Source: Codonopsis lanceolata (taxonomy: Eukaryota > Streptophyta > Magnoliopsida > Asterales > Campanulaceae). From it: 64,000 bases of DNA. Under the pieces are notes generated by a model. It saw only the letters and a program-made list of their open reading frames with translations, made no database searches and was not told the DNA's origin. Below are positions 48,632 through 59,334 of this stretch, piece after piece (position 1 is the first letter of the stretch; every line of letters begins with the position of its first letter). The translations under genes were made by a program, and so were the position numbers. Location of the stretch: contig CM028377.1 in the NCBI GenBank assembly GCA_013146195.2, positions 34,911,632 to 34,975,631 of the forward strand, written 5' to 3'.

Positions 48632-48853
48632 TTACGATTTGGGCTTGTTAGCTGCAGCAAGTTCAACATATAAGGTGAAAGTAGACTTCCTCGCTTCCCT
48701 TAGATATTGAACATCGCCATTCATGAGCTTCACCAGCTTCCTGTTGATGAGCAAGCTGATGCCCTCGTCAGTTGCATCTGCACTACTTCCAAACATCTGG
48801 CTCATTAACTCCTCTGGCACCTCGCCTCCTGCATGTGCTATACTGTATTGTAA
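48632..48853 (-). pseudogene. PHYA: Phytochrome A C-terminal fragment captured in Pack-MULE
   Basis: Minus-strand reading through SIAHAGGEVPEELMSQMFGS, EGISLLINRKLVKLMNGDVQ and YLREARKSTFTLYVELAAAN to a stop at 48632-48634. This is the end of the histidine-kinase-related ATPase domain of phytochromes; the QMFGS and VELAAA wording points to phyA rather than phyB. Phytochromes are red/far-red light receptors, but this ~70-residue tail has no chromophore or signalling modules. The frame is open; Arg and Thr-Leu-Tyr replacements near the end (REARKSTFTLY) look like drift. It may be transcribed as part of a chimera from the right-hand TIR; not shown. Confidence 0.8.
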
Positions 48854-49326
48854 CCCAAAACACGATCTCAGCCAATGATGAATCACAACCTTCTTATGTC
48901 CAAACAACTATTATCAGAAAAGTAAATGAAAAGGTAAACTTACACATAATTACATACATACATGAACAATACCCATAAAGCAGCTTGTAAGTTGTAACCA
49001 TAGACTGTCAATTGGGTTTCTTACGGTTACAGAGTTACAACACATTTCAATTTTTGTTTGCAATAAATTACAAGTGTAGACAGCAAGTGAAACAAAAAAG
49101 TAGACAAGAAATCAGAAAACAGAATCATGAATCATAACCTCATCAAAGTGTAGAAATTACAAGAATACATCGAAAACCATGACACCAAAATTAAATGATC
49201 CCATATTCACAACAAAGCTTGATAAAAAATAGCCCATAAGGCATCCGCCAATACACAAACTTATTCTACTCACCCATAATGCACAAGAGAATTCCAATTG
49301 GCCTTCAAATTCAAGATTAAAAATGA

Positions 49327-49557
49327 TCAGATGCTTCCATAAAGAAGATAAATAGCCACCACTAAAACACCACCAAGCATTCCTCTTTGATTTATGAAAT
49401 TCTTCAATAAAGAGCTATGATGGTAACAAAATACCTCCGCACTGGCCATCATCATGAAGAAGAAGAAAGCATAACTCTCAGTGAGTGAACAATCATAAAT
49501 GAAGTCAAACCCAGAGAAGACAAAAATGGTAAGTGGCATTTCAACCTTATCTCTCAA
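49327..49557 (-). CDS. Unknown hydrophobic C-terminal fragment in Pack-MULE
   Basis: A 76-codon open frame (KVEMPLTIFVFSGFDFIYD, AEVFCYHHSSLLKNFINQRG, MLGGVLVVAIYLLYGSI, stop) with a plausible membrane segment at its end. The DNA just upstream (about 49560-49605) reads LDFDDDHGGSR in a neighbouring frame, which would suit a real protein with one frameshift. I do not recognise the family. Its minus orientation agrees with the two captured fragments around it, so a third captured gene piece is likely. Chance ORF is the alternative. Confidence 0.4.
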   Translation of the reverse strand: MRDKVEMPLTIFVFSGFDFIYDCSLTESYAFFFFMMMASAEVFCYHHSSLLKNFINQRGMLGGVLVVAIYLLYGSI

Positions 49558-50582
49558 TGATTTCCTTATCTTGATCCACCATGGTCATCGTCGAAATCCA
49601 ACTGCACTCAGAAATCTAAGAACCATGTTTACTCGAGTTGCTCCATCATACAAAGTTAAATAGCAAATCAAATAGAGCTCAAGTACTGAATTTTGACTAA
49701 CATGATCATGATGCCTCACTTCCTAAAATGTAACCTTTACCTCTTGTACTTGCTTTCGCAATTCACGAATTTTCATTAGCTAGAACTGCGACTATAACCT
49801 TTACTTCATCAATTGGTTCAAATATCACCGGATCCTACAGTATTTCTGCATAATTTCTTTAATTTACCACTACTGAACTAGTGTACTAACTTTTGATTGA
49901 GACCACCTTTCTTTCTTTGCTAACCTCAAGAACAATCATACTCAATGATTTTCACATCAGTCGAGGAATTAAATTTTGCTTTATTCCATCGAAACAGTAA
50001 CAACCAAACCAACCAATATGATTGATGCAATCCAGTGACCTCAAAGTTTCAAATTTAAACCCACCCAACGAATGCGAAACTTAATTCTTGTTGCTCGCTA
50101 GTCAGACACACAAGGCTAGTGAACTTCTGCAATGCTACAATTTGCAATAAGCTAACACATGCTAAAAATTGTGACACTCTTACCATAATACAAAAACCTA
50201 CCGTCAGGTCCAAATTCTTAAAACGTGCCGTTTCCCCAAACTACTCATGATATTTCATATCAACTTCAGCTCAACCATCTCCCGAATTAAAATTTTATAT
50301 GAATTTATTCGTTTTTCTAAAACTACAAAACTTGTGGCTCATGGTACTTTTCATGTCATTTACAAATTGTTGCAATTTCGTGAAGAATATACAAATGTGT
50401 ACCGAATTAAAGCTAGAAATATGTCGAGTTAACTTCGAAAAGTCAAAATAAGAACACTTTTTTGAACGAATGCCAAACTTCAAATACATGTAATATCACA
50501 TTAAACCTCTAACGGTGTGTACCTAAAAAAAAAAAAGAAAATTAAACACCTACAGAGAGATAATTAAGGTTGAGAAATTTAC

Positions 50583-50774
50583 CTTGTCTTCATTCAGGAT
50601 GAAGCAGTCGAGCTCCTCATCGTGTCCATCGTGCAAGTTCTTCTCATTGACGAGTTCTCCGACGTTGATGTGCCGGAGCTGAGCAGCTTCCGCCAGTGCC
50701 GCCGACGTCGATGTCTTCCCTGTCCCTGGCGTTCCGGTAATTAGTAAGTTTGGCCTGCTTCTATTCTACTCCAT
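50583..50774 (-). pseudogene. AAK6: Adenylate kinase 6 (hCINAP/Fap7-type) exon 1, captured, with early stop
   Basis: Sixty-four codons on the minus strand from ATG (50774) to a good splice donor GACAAG|GTAAAT at 50583/50582. Contains the P-loop GTPGTGKTSTSAALAEA and then LRHINVGELVNEKNLHDG, DEELDCFILNED, the hallmark N-terminus of the nuclear adenylate kinase 6 family (ATP:AMP phosphotransfer, ribosome biogenesis). Codon 3 is TAG where the family has a sense codon (M-E-x-N-R-S-R-P-N), and no later AK6 exon is visible, so it is a fragment, not a gene. The preserved donor suggests capture from genomic DNA rather than from a spliced transcript. Confidence 0.88.
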
Positions 50775-51342
50775 GACGGCACGGTGGTGTTTACAATGGT
50801 GTCCTGTCGACGGCGCGGCGGCGGAATTCTTCCCGGTGGTCGAGTTCGCGTTAACAAGGTCAAGTAGTACGAGAACACGGGGTCCAACGTCCAAGGTTTA
50901 GGGAAAGGCTAGATCTAGATCTAGCTTCCGTGAAATATGAAATTGCAAGTAGGTTAGATCTGACGAAAGGTGCCGCCATTGAAGAGGTTTTGCCGATAAA
51001 AAGAAAGTGAAAAAGGCAAAAAGAAAGAAAATGGTGGGAAATCATGTACATCGTACAATTTTTTTAGACACGAAGGACATCGACGTAATTTCGTCTTAAA
51101 ATTGTACCTAAAAGATATGTGCAAAAAATAGGTGGATTGATTTGAAAACATGTTTTAAAAAATGTACCGGCTTGTAATTAATCCTATTTTATATTAATAG
51201 GTTAAAAGGGATAACTTACATGGCATGGGGCTTAAGGGTGGATGTGAGATTTTAATGGGCTGAGTTTTATATATAGTAGGCATTTTAGTGTTTTTCAATG
51301 ATGTGAGTTCTTTTATTTCTCATTTTGGTAAGAAATAATTAC

Positions 51343-52045
51343 GGGTCGGTCCCTTTTTCTAAAATGTTAACCGCTGAACTACTCTATTTTTTTAACCGCA
51401 AAAGTATTTTTTTTATTCCTTAAATTTCATCGTTCCCACTGAAGCAATACTTTTCGAAAACCGAAGCATTACTCTTGGAAGAAGAGTCGACCAATTAGGG
51501 GAAGAAGAGTTTTCCCTCTCCTTCTGCGCTCCCTCTCTTTGAAACTTAGTCCCTCCTTTAATCAAATCAGTCTTTCCCTTTCCCTTTCTCTTTCTCGCTC
51601 TCTCTCTCTGAACTGACCTTGCTTCGGAAGGGTGAAGGATTAATTAGGCACCTCCGTCTCTTTCTTCATTCACCTTTCACAAATTTTGCTTGATATTGAT
51701 CTTGCCTTCCTTATCTTTCTTCCTTAAGTTGACTCCAGCTCATACTTTATATTTCATTTCCTAATGAAAGAAGGAATTATTGATTTTAATCCACTAGTAA
51801 GTCTCCCACTCGTCTTTTCTATCTTTATGAATCCTTATTCGTCTAAGTTCTCCCCTTCATCATTCGCCAATCGAGAAAGCTGTTGTTTTCGTATAAATGG
51901 TTCTAAAATATACCAGAAAGTGAGTGACCATTGCAATTCTCCCATGACTCAGGAGACGCGGGATGGGAGCTATCGAAATGGATCATTTCTATTAATACAG
52001 AAGAATGACTTTGACACATTTCGATGCTCGCATCGTAAGCATCGT
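51343..52045. mobile_element. TIR element 2 (Mutator-like), truncated copy
   Basis: Same as 56346-57048 of the complete copy. Starts GGGTCGGTCCCTTTTTC. Breaks off within 'gcatcgtaag' and is followed by unrelated sequence, so its right TIR is lost. Confidence 0.75.
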
Positions 52046-52189
52046 AAGGAAATAGTACCAATTTAAACAGTATGATTTTTACCTTTAGTTTATTTTCACA
52101 AGAACATTGAACCCAACAAAATGTTGTATGAAGGAAGAACGTGATTTGATTATTGATCATTGTTTTTTAGAAAATCTAGTTATCCTCTT

Positions 52190-52385
52190 GATCAAAGATA
52201 CGCATCGTATTGGTCCGGTCTTGGTTCTCGTACGTCTTCAATTGGTTCTGGACCAAACCAATGTATTGATTCTCAGACATATTGGGTTGGTCCTGGTTCT
52301 ATATTTTTTAAAAACCGGACTATTGGTCTGGTCCTGGTTCTCTCAGTTTTTCCAAAAAAGTGGACTGAACCAGACCAAGCTCACC
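52190..52385. mobile_element. hAT-like fragment ending in CTCACCCCTAG
   Basis: Repeated 'ggtccggtc', 'ggttctgg', 'ctggtcctggttct' words and the terminal CTCACCCCTA resemble the sub-terminal and terminal parts of the hAT elements at 8563-9586 and 59335-59944. The left end is not found. Confidence 0.5.
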
Positions 52386-53467
52386 CCTAGGCTTTTATAT
52401 ACAAATTCCAATAAGGGGCCAGAATGAAAAGTTAAGAAGAAAAGAAGAAGAAACATGTTGGAGGCCTTGCGGTCGCAAGGAGTTTCAGACCTTGCCTCCG
52501 CAAGGTGGACAGAAAGAAGAGAACTCAAACCCCGGAATGCAATTTTTCGTGTTTTCACTAGAGATTCAATTGTAATACAACTCCTCGGTATAAATAGAGA
52601 TCGGTTGCCAAAGCCTAGGATATCGAGAAACGGCTCGAAGCAGTTTTGTATAGCTTTAGAATAAATTTTAGGTTGTATAACATATTTAGTTATTGTAATT
52701 ACAAGTATTGAAGATCAAATCATGTCTCCTATCATCTCCATGCGCTGTTCATCTTCAAGGATGAACTAAATCATCATTAATCTAGGAGGTGGGAGGTAAC
52801 TTGTATCGAATTTATGTTTTAATTCATATTTATGTTCATTCAATTCTTGTTGATTGTGATGATTATCAATCCCTATATTATTTCGCTTTGAACAAATGAA
52901 TGTAATCACAATTAATAAAGGCCTAGAGGTGCGGATAACTGCATGATCAATGTGCATATGTCGTACACTGGCTCACCATCACAATAAATTGGACCTATCG
53001 ATGCATGAGAGTGATAAGTTAGGGCCATGTTCCATATATGACCTAGGTGACAGATAGATTATATGTTCTTGTGTTTAGGATATAGAATGGATGAATTATT
53101 CGGGGATGGAGGCTGAACCAATAATTCAACAGACTATATCTATATTTTGTGAACGAACCCAAGAAATTGAATGATAATTATTTTGAATTAAACATAGAGG
53201 AGATACAAGTGAAACCCTAATCCTAGATTGACATCCACCATAAGATCTTCATAACCTGTAATTATTGCTAATTAGTTAAACACCTAAATAATAATAGTAG
53301 TTTAGAATAGAATAAATATAAAAACCCCCCTTAGATTAATAATTTGCTATCAATAAATCGTACTATCTGTGATCTCTTGTCTCTGTTGGTTCGACCCTTG
53401 CTTCCAAAACTATTCTATAATAGTCTTGTCCACTTGCAAGGAAATAATTAAAATAAGACATCGATCA
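52386..53467 (+). repeat. Truncated LTR, same family as 45052-46313
   Basis: Homology starts at 'ggcttttatatacaaattcc' (about 170 bases into the intact LTR) and runs to the end ATCGATCA at 53460-53467. Palindromic boxes CCTTGCGGTCGCAAGG (52465-52480) and CCTTGCCTCCGCAAGG (52490-52505) precede TATAAATA at 52589-52596. No TSD can be tested because the left end is missing. Confidence 0.85.
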
Positions 53468-54189
53468 GCGAGCAAACATCGAAGGTGTTGGTATTTTGAG
53501 GGAATGCATTTTATATGGGAAATTTGTCTTTTGGGAGAGCAAAGGGATTGTCAGCTGAGGGTTGTAAATTTTTTATTCACTAAGAAAATTGGGTGAAGAT
53601 TTCTGCTAAACCTCCTAGCAGATTTCCAACCAATTGGTTTTCTACCCTTTCTATGTGGGTGTCCAACTTTCGCTTTAGCCAATCATGGAATTCAAGATGT
53701 GGGGGCGTGTTCGGGAGCATCTATTTCGGGACTTATAGCAGTTTGTTTGTCTTCGGCTACCATTCTACCCAAATCTGTTCGTGCTGAACTGATCTCTGTA
53801 TACAAACTCAAATCTGAACTGTCCGAACTGTCTCAAACGATCGGAAGTGTCTCTTCCCTTCCATGTACGGACCAGGTTTCTGGGGAAAAGGGTTGAAGAA
53901 GGTATGGCTCAAAGGCTTGGGCTGAAAGGCATAAAATGGACTTTTTTTTTTTTGCCTTAGAGTTGGTCGGACAAGCATGACTTTGTTTTGGCTCAAAGGC
54001 TTGGGCTGAAAGGTATAGTGTGTATAATTACTTTATTTACATTGTATATGTACAACATGCATAATTACTTTAGTTATATTATTATTTATTATTATATTAT
54101 TTAACTATAATAATATTACTATTTACTTTGCATGCATATATTAATGGGACAAGACAACAAATATGTATTTACCTCTTATAGCGTGAATG
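53468..54189. other. Intergenic, short direct duplication only
   Basis: 'ggctcaaaggcttgggctga' occurs at about 53904 and again at about 53990. No credible gene; small ORFs are unsupported. Confidence 0.5.
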
Positions 54190-54944
54190 TCTGACCCGGT
54201 ATATACGCCTAAGCTTAGCACTAGACGCTCGAAAACTTTAAATGTGCTTCCCATGTCCTTCCGAGAAAGGAAGTCTTTCTTCTTATGTGTGCTTATGTAT
54301 GTGTATGTGTATGTGTGTGTGATCGGCTTGCTGGGGTGGCGAAGACGGGATCTTATGGATGGCTCGCTGCGGGGTGCAGAACGAGGAGGCTTTCTTCTTC
54401 TTTGGCTTCTTCAGCAAAGGAGGATTTGGGAAAGTGTGTGAGTGAGTGCGTGTGTGTGTTGTGGCGTTTGCGGAATGAATTTATGGTGTGTGTATGTGTG
54501 TGTGTGTTGTGAATGTTGGGTGTTTGAAATGAGAGCCAAAGGCCTCTATTTATAGGAGAAGGACGGTCGATTAAATGACGGCGTCCTCTTGAATTCGATG
54601 CATGGCATGCCAAGTGGAAACCTGGGAATGAAGACGGCGCAGAACGCACGAGGCGGTTGAGAAAATGGCATCGTTTTGGCATGCCTGGAGGAAAAGGGAG
54701 CATGGAGCGACTCCTTTGTGTTTGGAGCGGCACCAGGGGGCTGGGAAAGACTCCATGTTGGTTTTGACTGCCAAATTGGAAGTTTCATTCAGGCCCTTTG
54801 TTGTTTGTTGTTTTGTTTTGTTTTGTTTTGTCATTGAAACACTAATGGAAAGTAATATTTGTTTGTCCAATTGTTTTTATAAAATATATGTTATATTTGT
54901 TGTAGGACATTGTATTGTATGGGTACGAAAATAGGGTTTCTACA
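54190..54944 (-). repeat. Probable LTR fragment, minus strand
   Basis: On the minus strand it begins TGTAGAAACCCTATTTTCGT at 54944, a start typical of some plant Ty3-gypsy LTRs, and has a TATA box TATAAATA at about 54550-54557. A GT-rich microsatellite (54290-54325, 54435-54515) lies downstream. The other end and TSD are not identified; ORFs across the GT repeats are artefacts. Confidence 0.5.
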
Positions 54945-55048
54945 ACAGTCAATTATTTTTTCTTAAATGGTGTACCGAGTCAAATATGACAATATATATA
55001 TAATAATAATAATAACAAACGTGATTTTCCCTCCTAAAAATAATTTCC

Positions 55049-57347
55049 ATAAATTGAAACATTTGAAGCTAAAACATTTTTTTTTCTTTTTTTTAATATT
55101 AAACATTTAATATTCTTAGATAAGTTGACATCAATATACTTATACATTTCTAGGAACTTTGAATACACCCAAGCTATCAATATTCTCAGCACAATTCACA
55201 ATATCATTTTTAACCTTTTATTTTCCATCACATTTAAATAAAGTCTATGAATGTTCTTTGCGGATATTCAACCAATCTTCTGCAAAGTTTAAAAAAAAAA
55301 TCGGTCAGGAAATAAGTTTTAGACATTTTGAACCCACATTTTTTACTGTAACTATTATGGCTTTCATACCATCCGTCTTAAGAGACGTCAACAAACAAAG
55401 ATTCAAATGGATTATCAAAGTCAAAGTTGTAAGGAAATAGTTAGTTCCAGTTGAAATAAACAACGATGTTGTTGACATAGTCTAACTATAAAGTTATATA
55501 TTTTTTATAAGCATGAAGAATAGTTAAATAAAAAATATTAAGAAATGTAACAAATAAATTCATCAGTTATAAATTCAAATCTTTAAATTTCAGCTATGTA
55601 TTCTTAATTTTCAAAATAACCTTGAGAAGTACATTTAAATTTTTGAATATAACAAATCTCGAACAGTAAAATAAAATATTTATCATTAAATAATGTTTTT
55701 ACAAAATACTTGACTTTATTTTACATATATTGAAGTCTCAAATTATTAGATTTGTATTTTTTACAAAAAAAAAAAACTTCAAAAGTTGTACAAGGAAATA
55801 GAAGGTAAAACGAAATGATGGAGGCTCAATTTTCAGCTTATTAAAAAATTTAAATGATTTGAATAATCTTGGGAGAGATCGCTACAATTTCTTACTGAAT
55901 GTTAGGTGGATGAAATTTTGAAGTGAAAAAATATACGTCAAATGAAGGATTCTAGATAAAGGGTTCCAACAGAAGGGTTGTATTTGTTAGATGACAGATG
56001 TTGAATTTGGTTTGGTGTTGAAGTCGTGTATTGCTTTATTAAGAGTAGTTCTCTGGTAAGACCGTTCGGGTCTTAATTCGTAAGAGGGAGCCACACTATC
56101 TCACAACGCAACCCACCAATACACGGTGGATCGGGTCAAGGAGACCTGTCTTACATAAAATACACGTAATATATAATTTCTAAGTTTTTATTTTATATTA
56201 ATAGGTTAAAAGGGACAACTTACATGGCATGGGGCTTAAGGGTGGATGTGAGATTTTAATGGGCTGGTTTTATATATAGTAGGCATTTTAGTGCTTTTTA
56301 ATGATGTGAGTTTTTTTATTTCTCATTTTGGTAAGAAATAATTACGGGCCGGTCCCTTTTTCTAAAATGTTAACCGCTGAACTACTCTATTTTTTTAACC
56401 GCAAAAGTATATATTTTTTTCTTCCTTAAATTTCATCGTTCCCACTGAAGCAATACTTTTCGAAAACCGAAGCATTACTCTTGGAAGAAGAGTCGACCAA
56501 TTAGGGGAAGAAGAGCTTTCCCTCTCCTTCTGCGCTCCCTCTTTTTGAAACTTAGTCCCTCCTTTAATCAAATCAGTCTTTCCCTTTCCCTTTCCCTTTC
56601 CCTTTCTCGCTCTCTCTCTCTGAACTGACCTTGCTTCGGAAGGGTGAAGGATTAATTAGGCACCTCCGTCTCTTTCTTCATTCACCTTTCACAAATTTTG
56701 CTTGATATTGATCTTGCCTTCCTTATCTTTCTTCCTTAAGTTGACTCCAGCTCATACTTTATATTTCATTTCTTAATGAAAGAAGGAATTATTGATTTTA
56801 ATCCACTAGTAAGTCTCTCACTCGTCTTTTCTATCTTTATGAATCCTTATTCGTCTAAGTTCTCCCCTTCATCATTCGCCAATCGAGAAAGCTGTTGTTT
56901 TCATATAAATGGTTCTAAAATATACCAGAAAGTGAGTGACCATTGCAATTCTCCCATGACTCAGGAGACGCGGGATGGGAGCTATCGAAATGGATCATTT
57001 CTATTAATACAGAAGAATGGCTTTGACACATTTCGATGCTCGCATCGTAAGCATCACAAGTTTCGACGCCAGCATCGTAATTTCCGACGCCGGCATCGTA
57101 AGTTCTGAAGGCCATCTTTTCTATTGTGATGCCCAGTTTTTCTTTGGGTGGGGTTTATTGCGATGCCCATCTTTTCCATTGCGATGCCATCTTTTCTATT
57201 GCGATGCCCAGCTTTTCTTTGGCCGGGCCTTTGTGTGCACGTCTTCATTAAGGATGTGTTTGTCATTTCCCTCCAGAAGTGTACTTTAGTGGTTGAAAAA
57301 AAAATCGTAAACTTTTGCGGTTAACATTTTACCAAAAGATACCCGCC
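55049..57347 (+). repeat. Segmental duplication copy 2 (uninterrupted form)
   Basis: Continuous counterpart of 44693-52045. It joins directly across the sites where copy 1 holds the solo LTR (near 55411) and the Pack-MULE (56189-56197). A fragment of a TIR repeat at about 56040-56150 ('taagaccgttcgggtcttaa') is shared with 46945-47040. No protein-coding gene is evident in the first 1.2 kb. Confidence 0.92.
56346..57347. mobile_element. TIR element 2 (Mutator-like, ~1.0 kb, complete copy)
   Basis: Left end GGGCCGGTCCCTTTTTC then TAAAATGTTAACCGC; right end inverted reads GGGCGGGTATCTTTTGG then TAAAATGTTAACCGC: TIRs of 32 bases with five mismatches. Flanking 9-mers AATAATTAC and GGTTATCAC share six bases, possibly a decayed TSD. 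The interior has a pyrimidine-rich leader, an ATG ORF (56776-57108) interrupted by a splice-donor-like CTAGTAAGT, and short tandem repeats of 'cgacgccagcatcgtaa' and 'ttgcgatgccca' at 57050-57215. A captured gene start is possible but unrecognised. Confidence 0.65.
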
Positions 57348-57353
57348 CGGTTA

Positions 57354-58700
57354 TCACCCAATAAAATAATATTGTGTCTCGATAATTTTGTTGAAGTCTT
57401 TTGAAAAAGATGTTTTAAAGTCTTTTAAATTATTTAGTCCATATGAAAATAATAGTATAAATGGAAGATTTTTTGGTGTTTATATTAAAGTCTTTTGAAT
57501 TTTGTTGAAGTTTTTTGAAAGAGATGTATTAAAGTCTTTAATTAAAGTCTTGTGTTGAATGTATTTTCTAAATGGATTTTAAGTATCGACAACGGTACAT
57601 GTGATGGTGAAAATGATGGTGTTGCAACAATGGAAGTTCCAAATGGTCTTTTGGTTAATGCATCAGATAATTTGATCCAATAAATTGTTGAAAGTATATA
57701 TACCTGTCATTTTTTGAGTTTTTTATGACATGTCATATTTGCAATGAAGGGTTATACTTGTCCCGACTCTGGATGTTTTTGATACCATAAATGAGTACAT
57801 GATATCTAACAATCACTTAGAAGAAAGAAATTATTTGAGTTCAAATTCTATGTGCAAGGGAAGAGAACAACACAAGTTTATTTGAAAACAATCATTCTAC
57901 AGAGTTTTTTTGATTAGTATAAAGTGTTCAAGATTGTCTAATCATGAATTAACACTTAAGGTTGATGTTTCGGTGATATTATTGTGAAATATTGACCCTA
58001 CTGCAAGGTTGTGTAATTGAACAAGACTAATCATTATCATGCTTGAGAATCACGCTGTTGAAGCAAAAAATTTTTAATGGAAGCAATGTTTGAGACAAAA
58101 TGTTTATACCAAGAATGTTATTGTCTCCATCAGATGTGAGGTTGTCTTTTAAGATTCCAGAAAAGATAATTTCCATTGGTAGTATCGTATGACATGACAA
58201 TTAACAAAAATCAAGGTCAATCACGTTCGTATGTAGGACGATTCTTAAAAAAATCAGTATTCAGTCATGGTCAGTTGTATGTCGCAGGTTTTAGGGTTAC
58301 AAACCGTTCTTACTTGAAGATATTTTGATGAAGATAACAAGCCAACAAATAAAACAACAAATATTGTGTATAAGGAAAATTTTCCAAATCTATTAATATT
58401 ATGTATTTATATTTAAGTAGTTGCCTCAGACATTGCTTTTGTTTATTGCTTAATTTATTAGGTTTGTATATTTTGTTCTTTTGATTTTGATTGACAAACA
58501 TAAAAAAATTAAATTTGTATTCTTGTTTGATTTTGATGTAAATTATCAAAAATGTTTTGCTTGAATACTATTTAATTAAAAAATATTTTTGTTCGCGTTT
58601 ATTTGCTTATTCGTTTTGCTTGAATACTATTTAATTAAAAAATATTTTTGTTCGTACGTTTAACACACGGGTACAAAACTAGTTATAAAAGTGAAGTTAT
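57354..58700. other. Intergenic; possible Helitron 3' end at 58683
   Basis: No ORF. A 40-base direct repeat ('tgcttgaatactatttaatt...') is at 58557-58594 and 58618-58655. 'acacgggtacaaaactagt' ending 58683 followed by T has the CTAGT|T form of plant Helitron 3' ends; a related 'atacgggtagtaaaaattagt' ends at about 59015. No clear hairpin or 5' TC end. Confidence 0.35.
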
Positions 58701-58701
58701 A

Positions 58702-58963
58702 CTCTCTCCGTCCCTAAAGAATCGTCCTAGTTGACCTGGCGTACAGTTGAAAAAAAACAATTAACTTGATTATTTATATTGGTTTAATGTTTAGTTTCTT
58801 TTAAAGTCCATGTGTATGTGGCCCATAATTAAAGTAGGGTGAAAAAGTAAGGATAAAGTGGTAAAAGTGATGTTCTAAAAAGATAAGTTTCAAACTGAAT
58901 AATTATTTTGGGATGGACGAAAAATAAAAAGAGGACGATAATTTATAGATAGAGGAAATAGTT
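58702..58963. mobile_element. Stowaway-type MITE
   Basis: CTCTCTCCGTCCCTAAAGAA after TA at 58700-58701, with a decayed inverted end 'atagatagaggaaatag'. Right boundary approximate. Confidence 0.6.
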
Positions 58964-59334
58964 TAATTGAAAAAGTTATTTATATATAAGTTTAACATAC
59001 GGGTAGTAAAAATTAGTTATTTATAAATAGCCACTATCTTAACCAGAAAACTCCAAACTTCTATTAATAAACAGTTATTCCAACTCCCAAGTCACTTCTG
59101 CAAATATGTATTAACCACAGTAGAAAGAGAATTTGAAGAAAGAAGTGGACCTACGAATTTGAAGAAAAAAGAGGTTGCATGGTCAAAGGCAAAAGTTAAG
59201 GCAGTGGGGTATACGTAGTTAAGGTGAGAAGGAATGAGAGGTGGATAGATAGAGCGAAAAATATCTTGAATTATTGATACAGGCCATTCTTGATATTGAA
59301 GAGGACCATACAGGCCGTTATTGATATTTCAAAG

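Larger units (their letters stand above)
47094..51184 (-). mobile_element. Pack-MULE (Mutator-like, 4091 bp) with captured gene fragments
   Basis: Flanked by the perfect 9-bp TSD TATTTTATA (47085-47093, 51185-51193); the unoccupied site TATTTTATA occurs once at 56189-56197 in the partner duplication. The ends start GGCC and end ATCC with imperfect TIRs of about 42 bases, best at the inner AACATGTTTTCA (about 47125-47136 and its complement at about 51143-51154). Nine-base TSD and GG...CC ends indicate Mutator. No transposase. Inside, all gene-like pieces read on the minus strand: adenylate kinase 6 exon 1 (50583-50774), an unknown hydrophobic ORF (49327-49557) and a phytochrome A C-terminus (48632-48853); then a minisatellite of palindromes. 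Confidence 0.9.
44693..52045 (+). repeat. Segmental duplication copy 1, interrupted by two insertions
   Basis: Matches 55049-57048 closely in three blocks: 44693-45051, 46314-47093 and 51185-52045. The intervening DNA is the solo LTR (45052-46313) and the Pack-MULE (47094-51184), both absent from the partner at the exact TSD positions. The right end is truncated within a second TIR element (51343-52045). Confidence 0.92.

Noticed and set aside
54187..54934. Overlapping ORFs rich in Val/Cys/His-Thr
   Set aside because: They are products of a GT/CA microsatellite and flanking LTR sequence.
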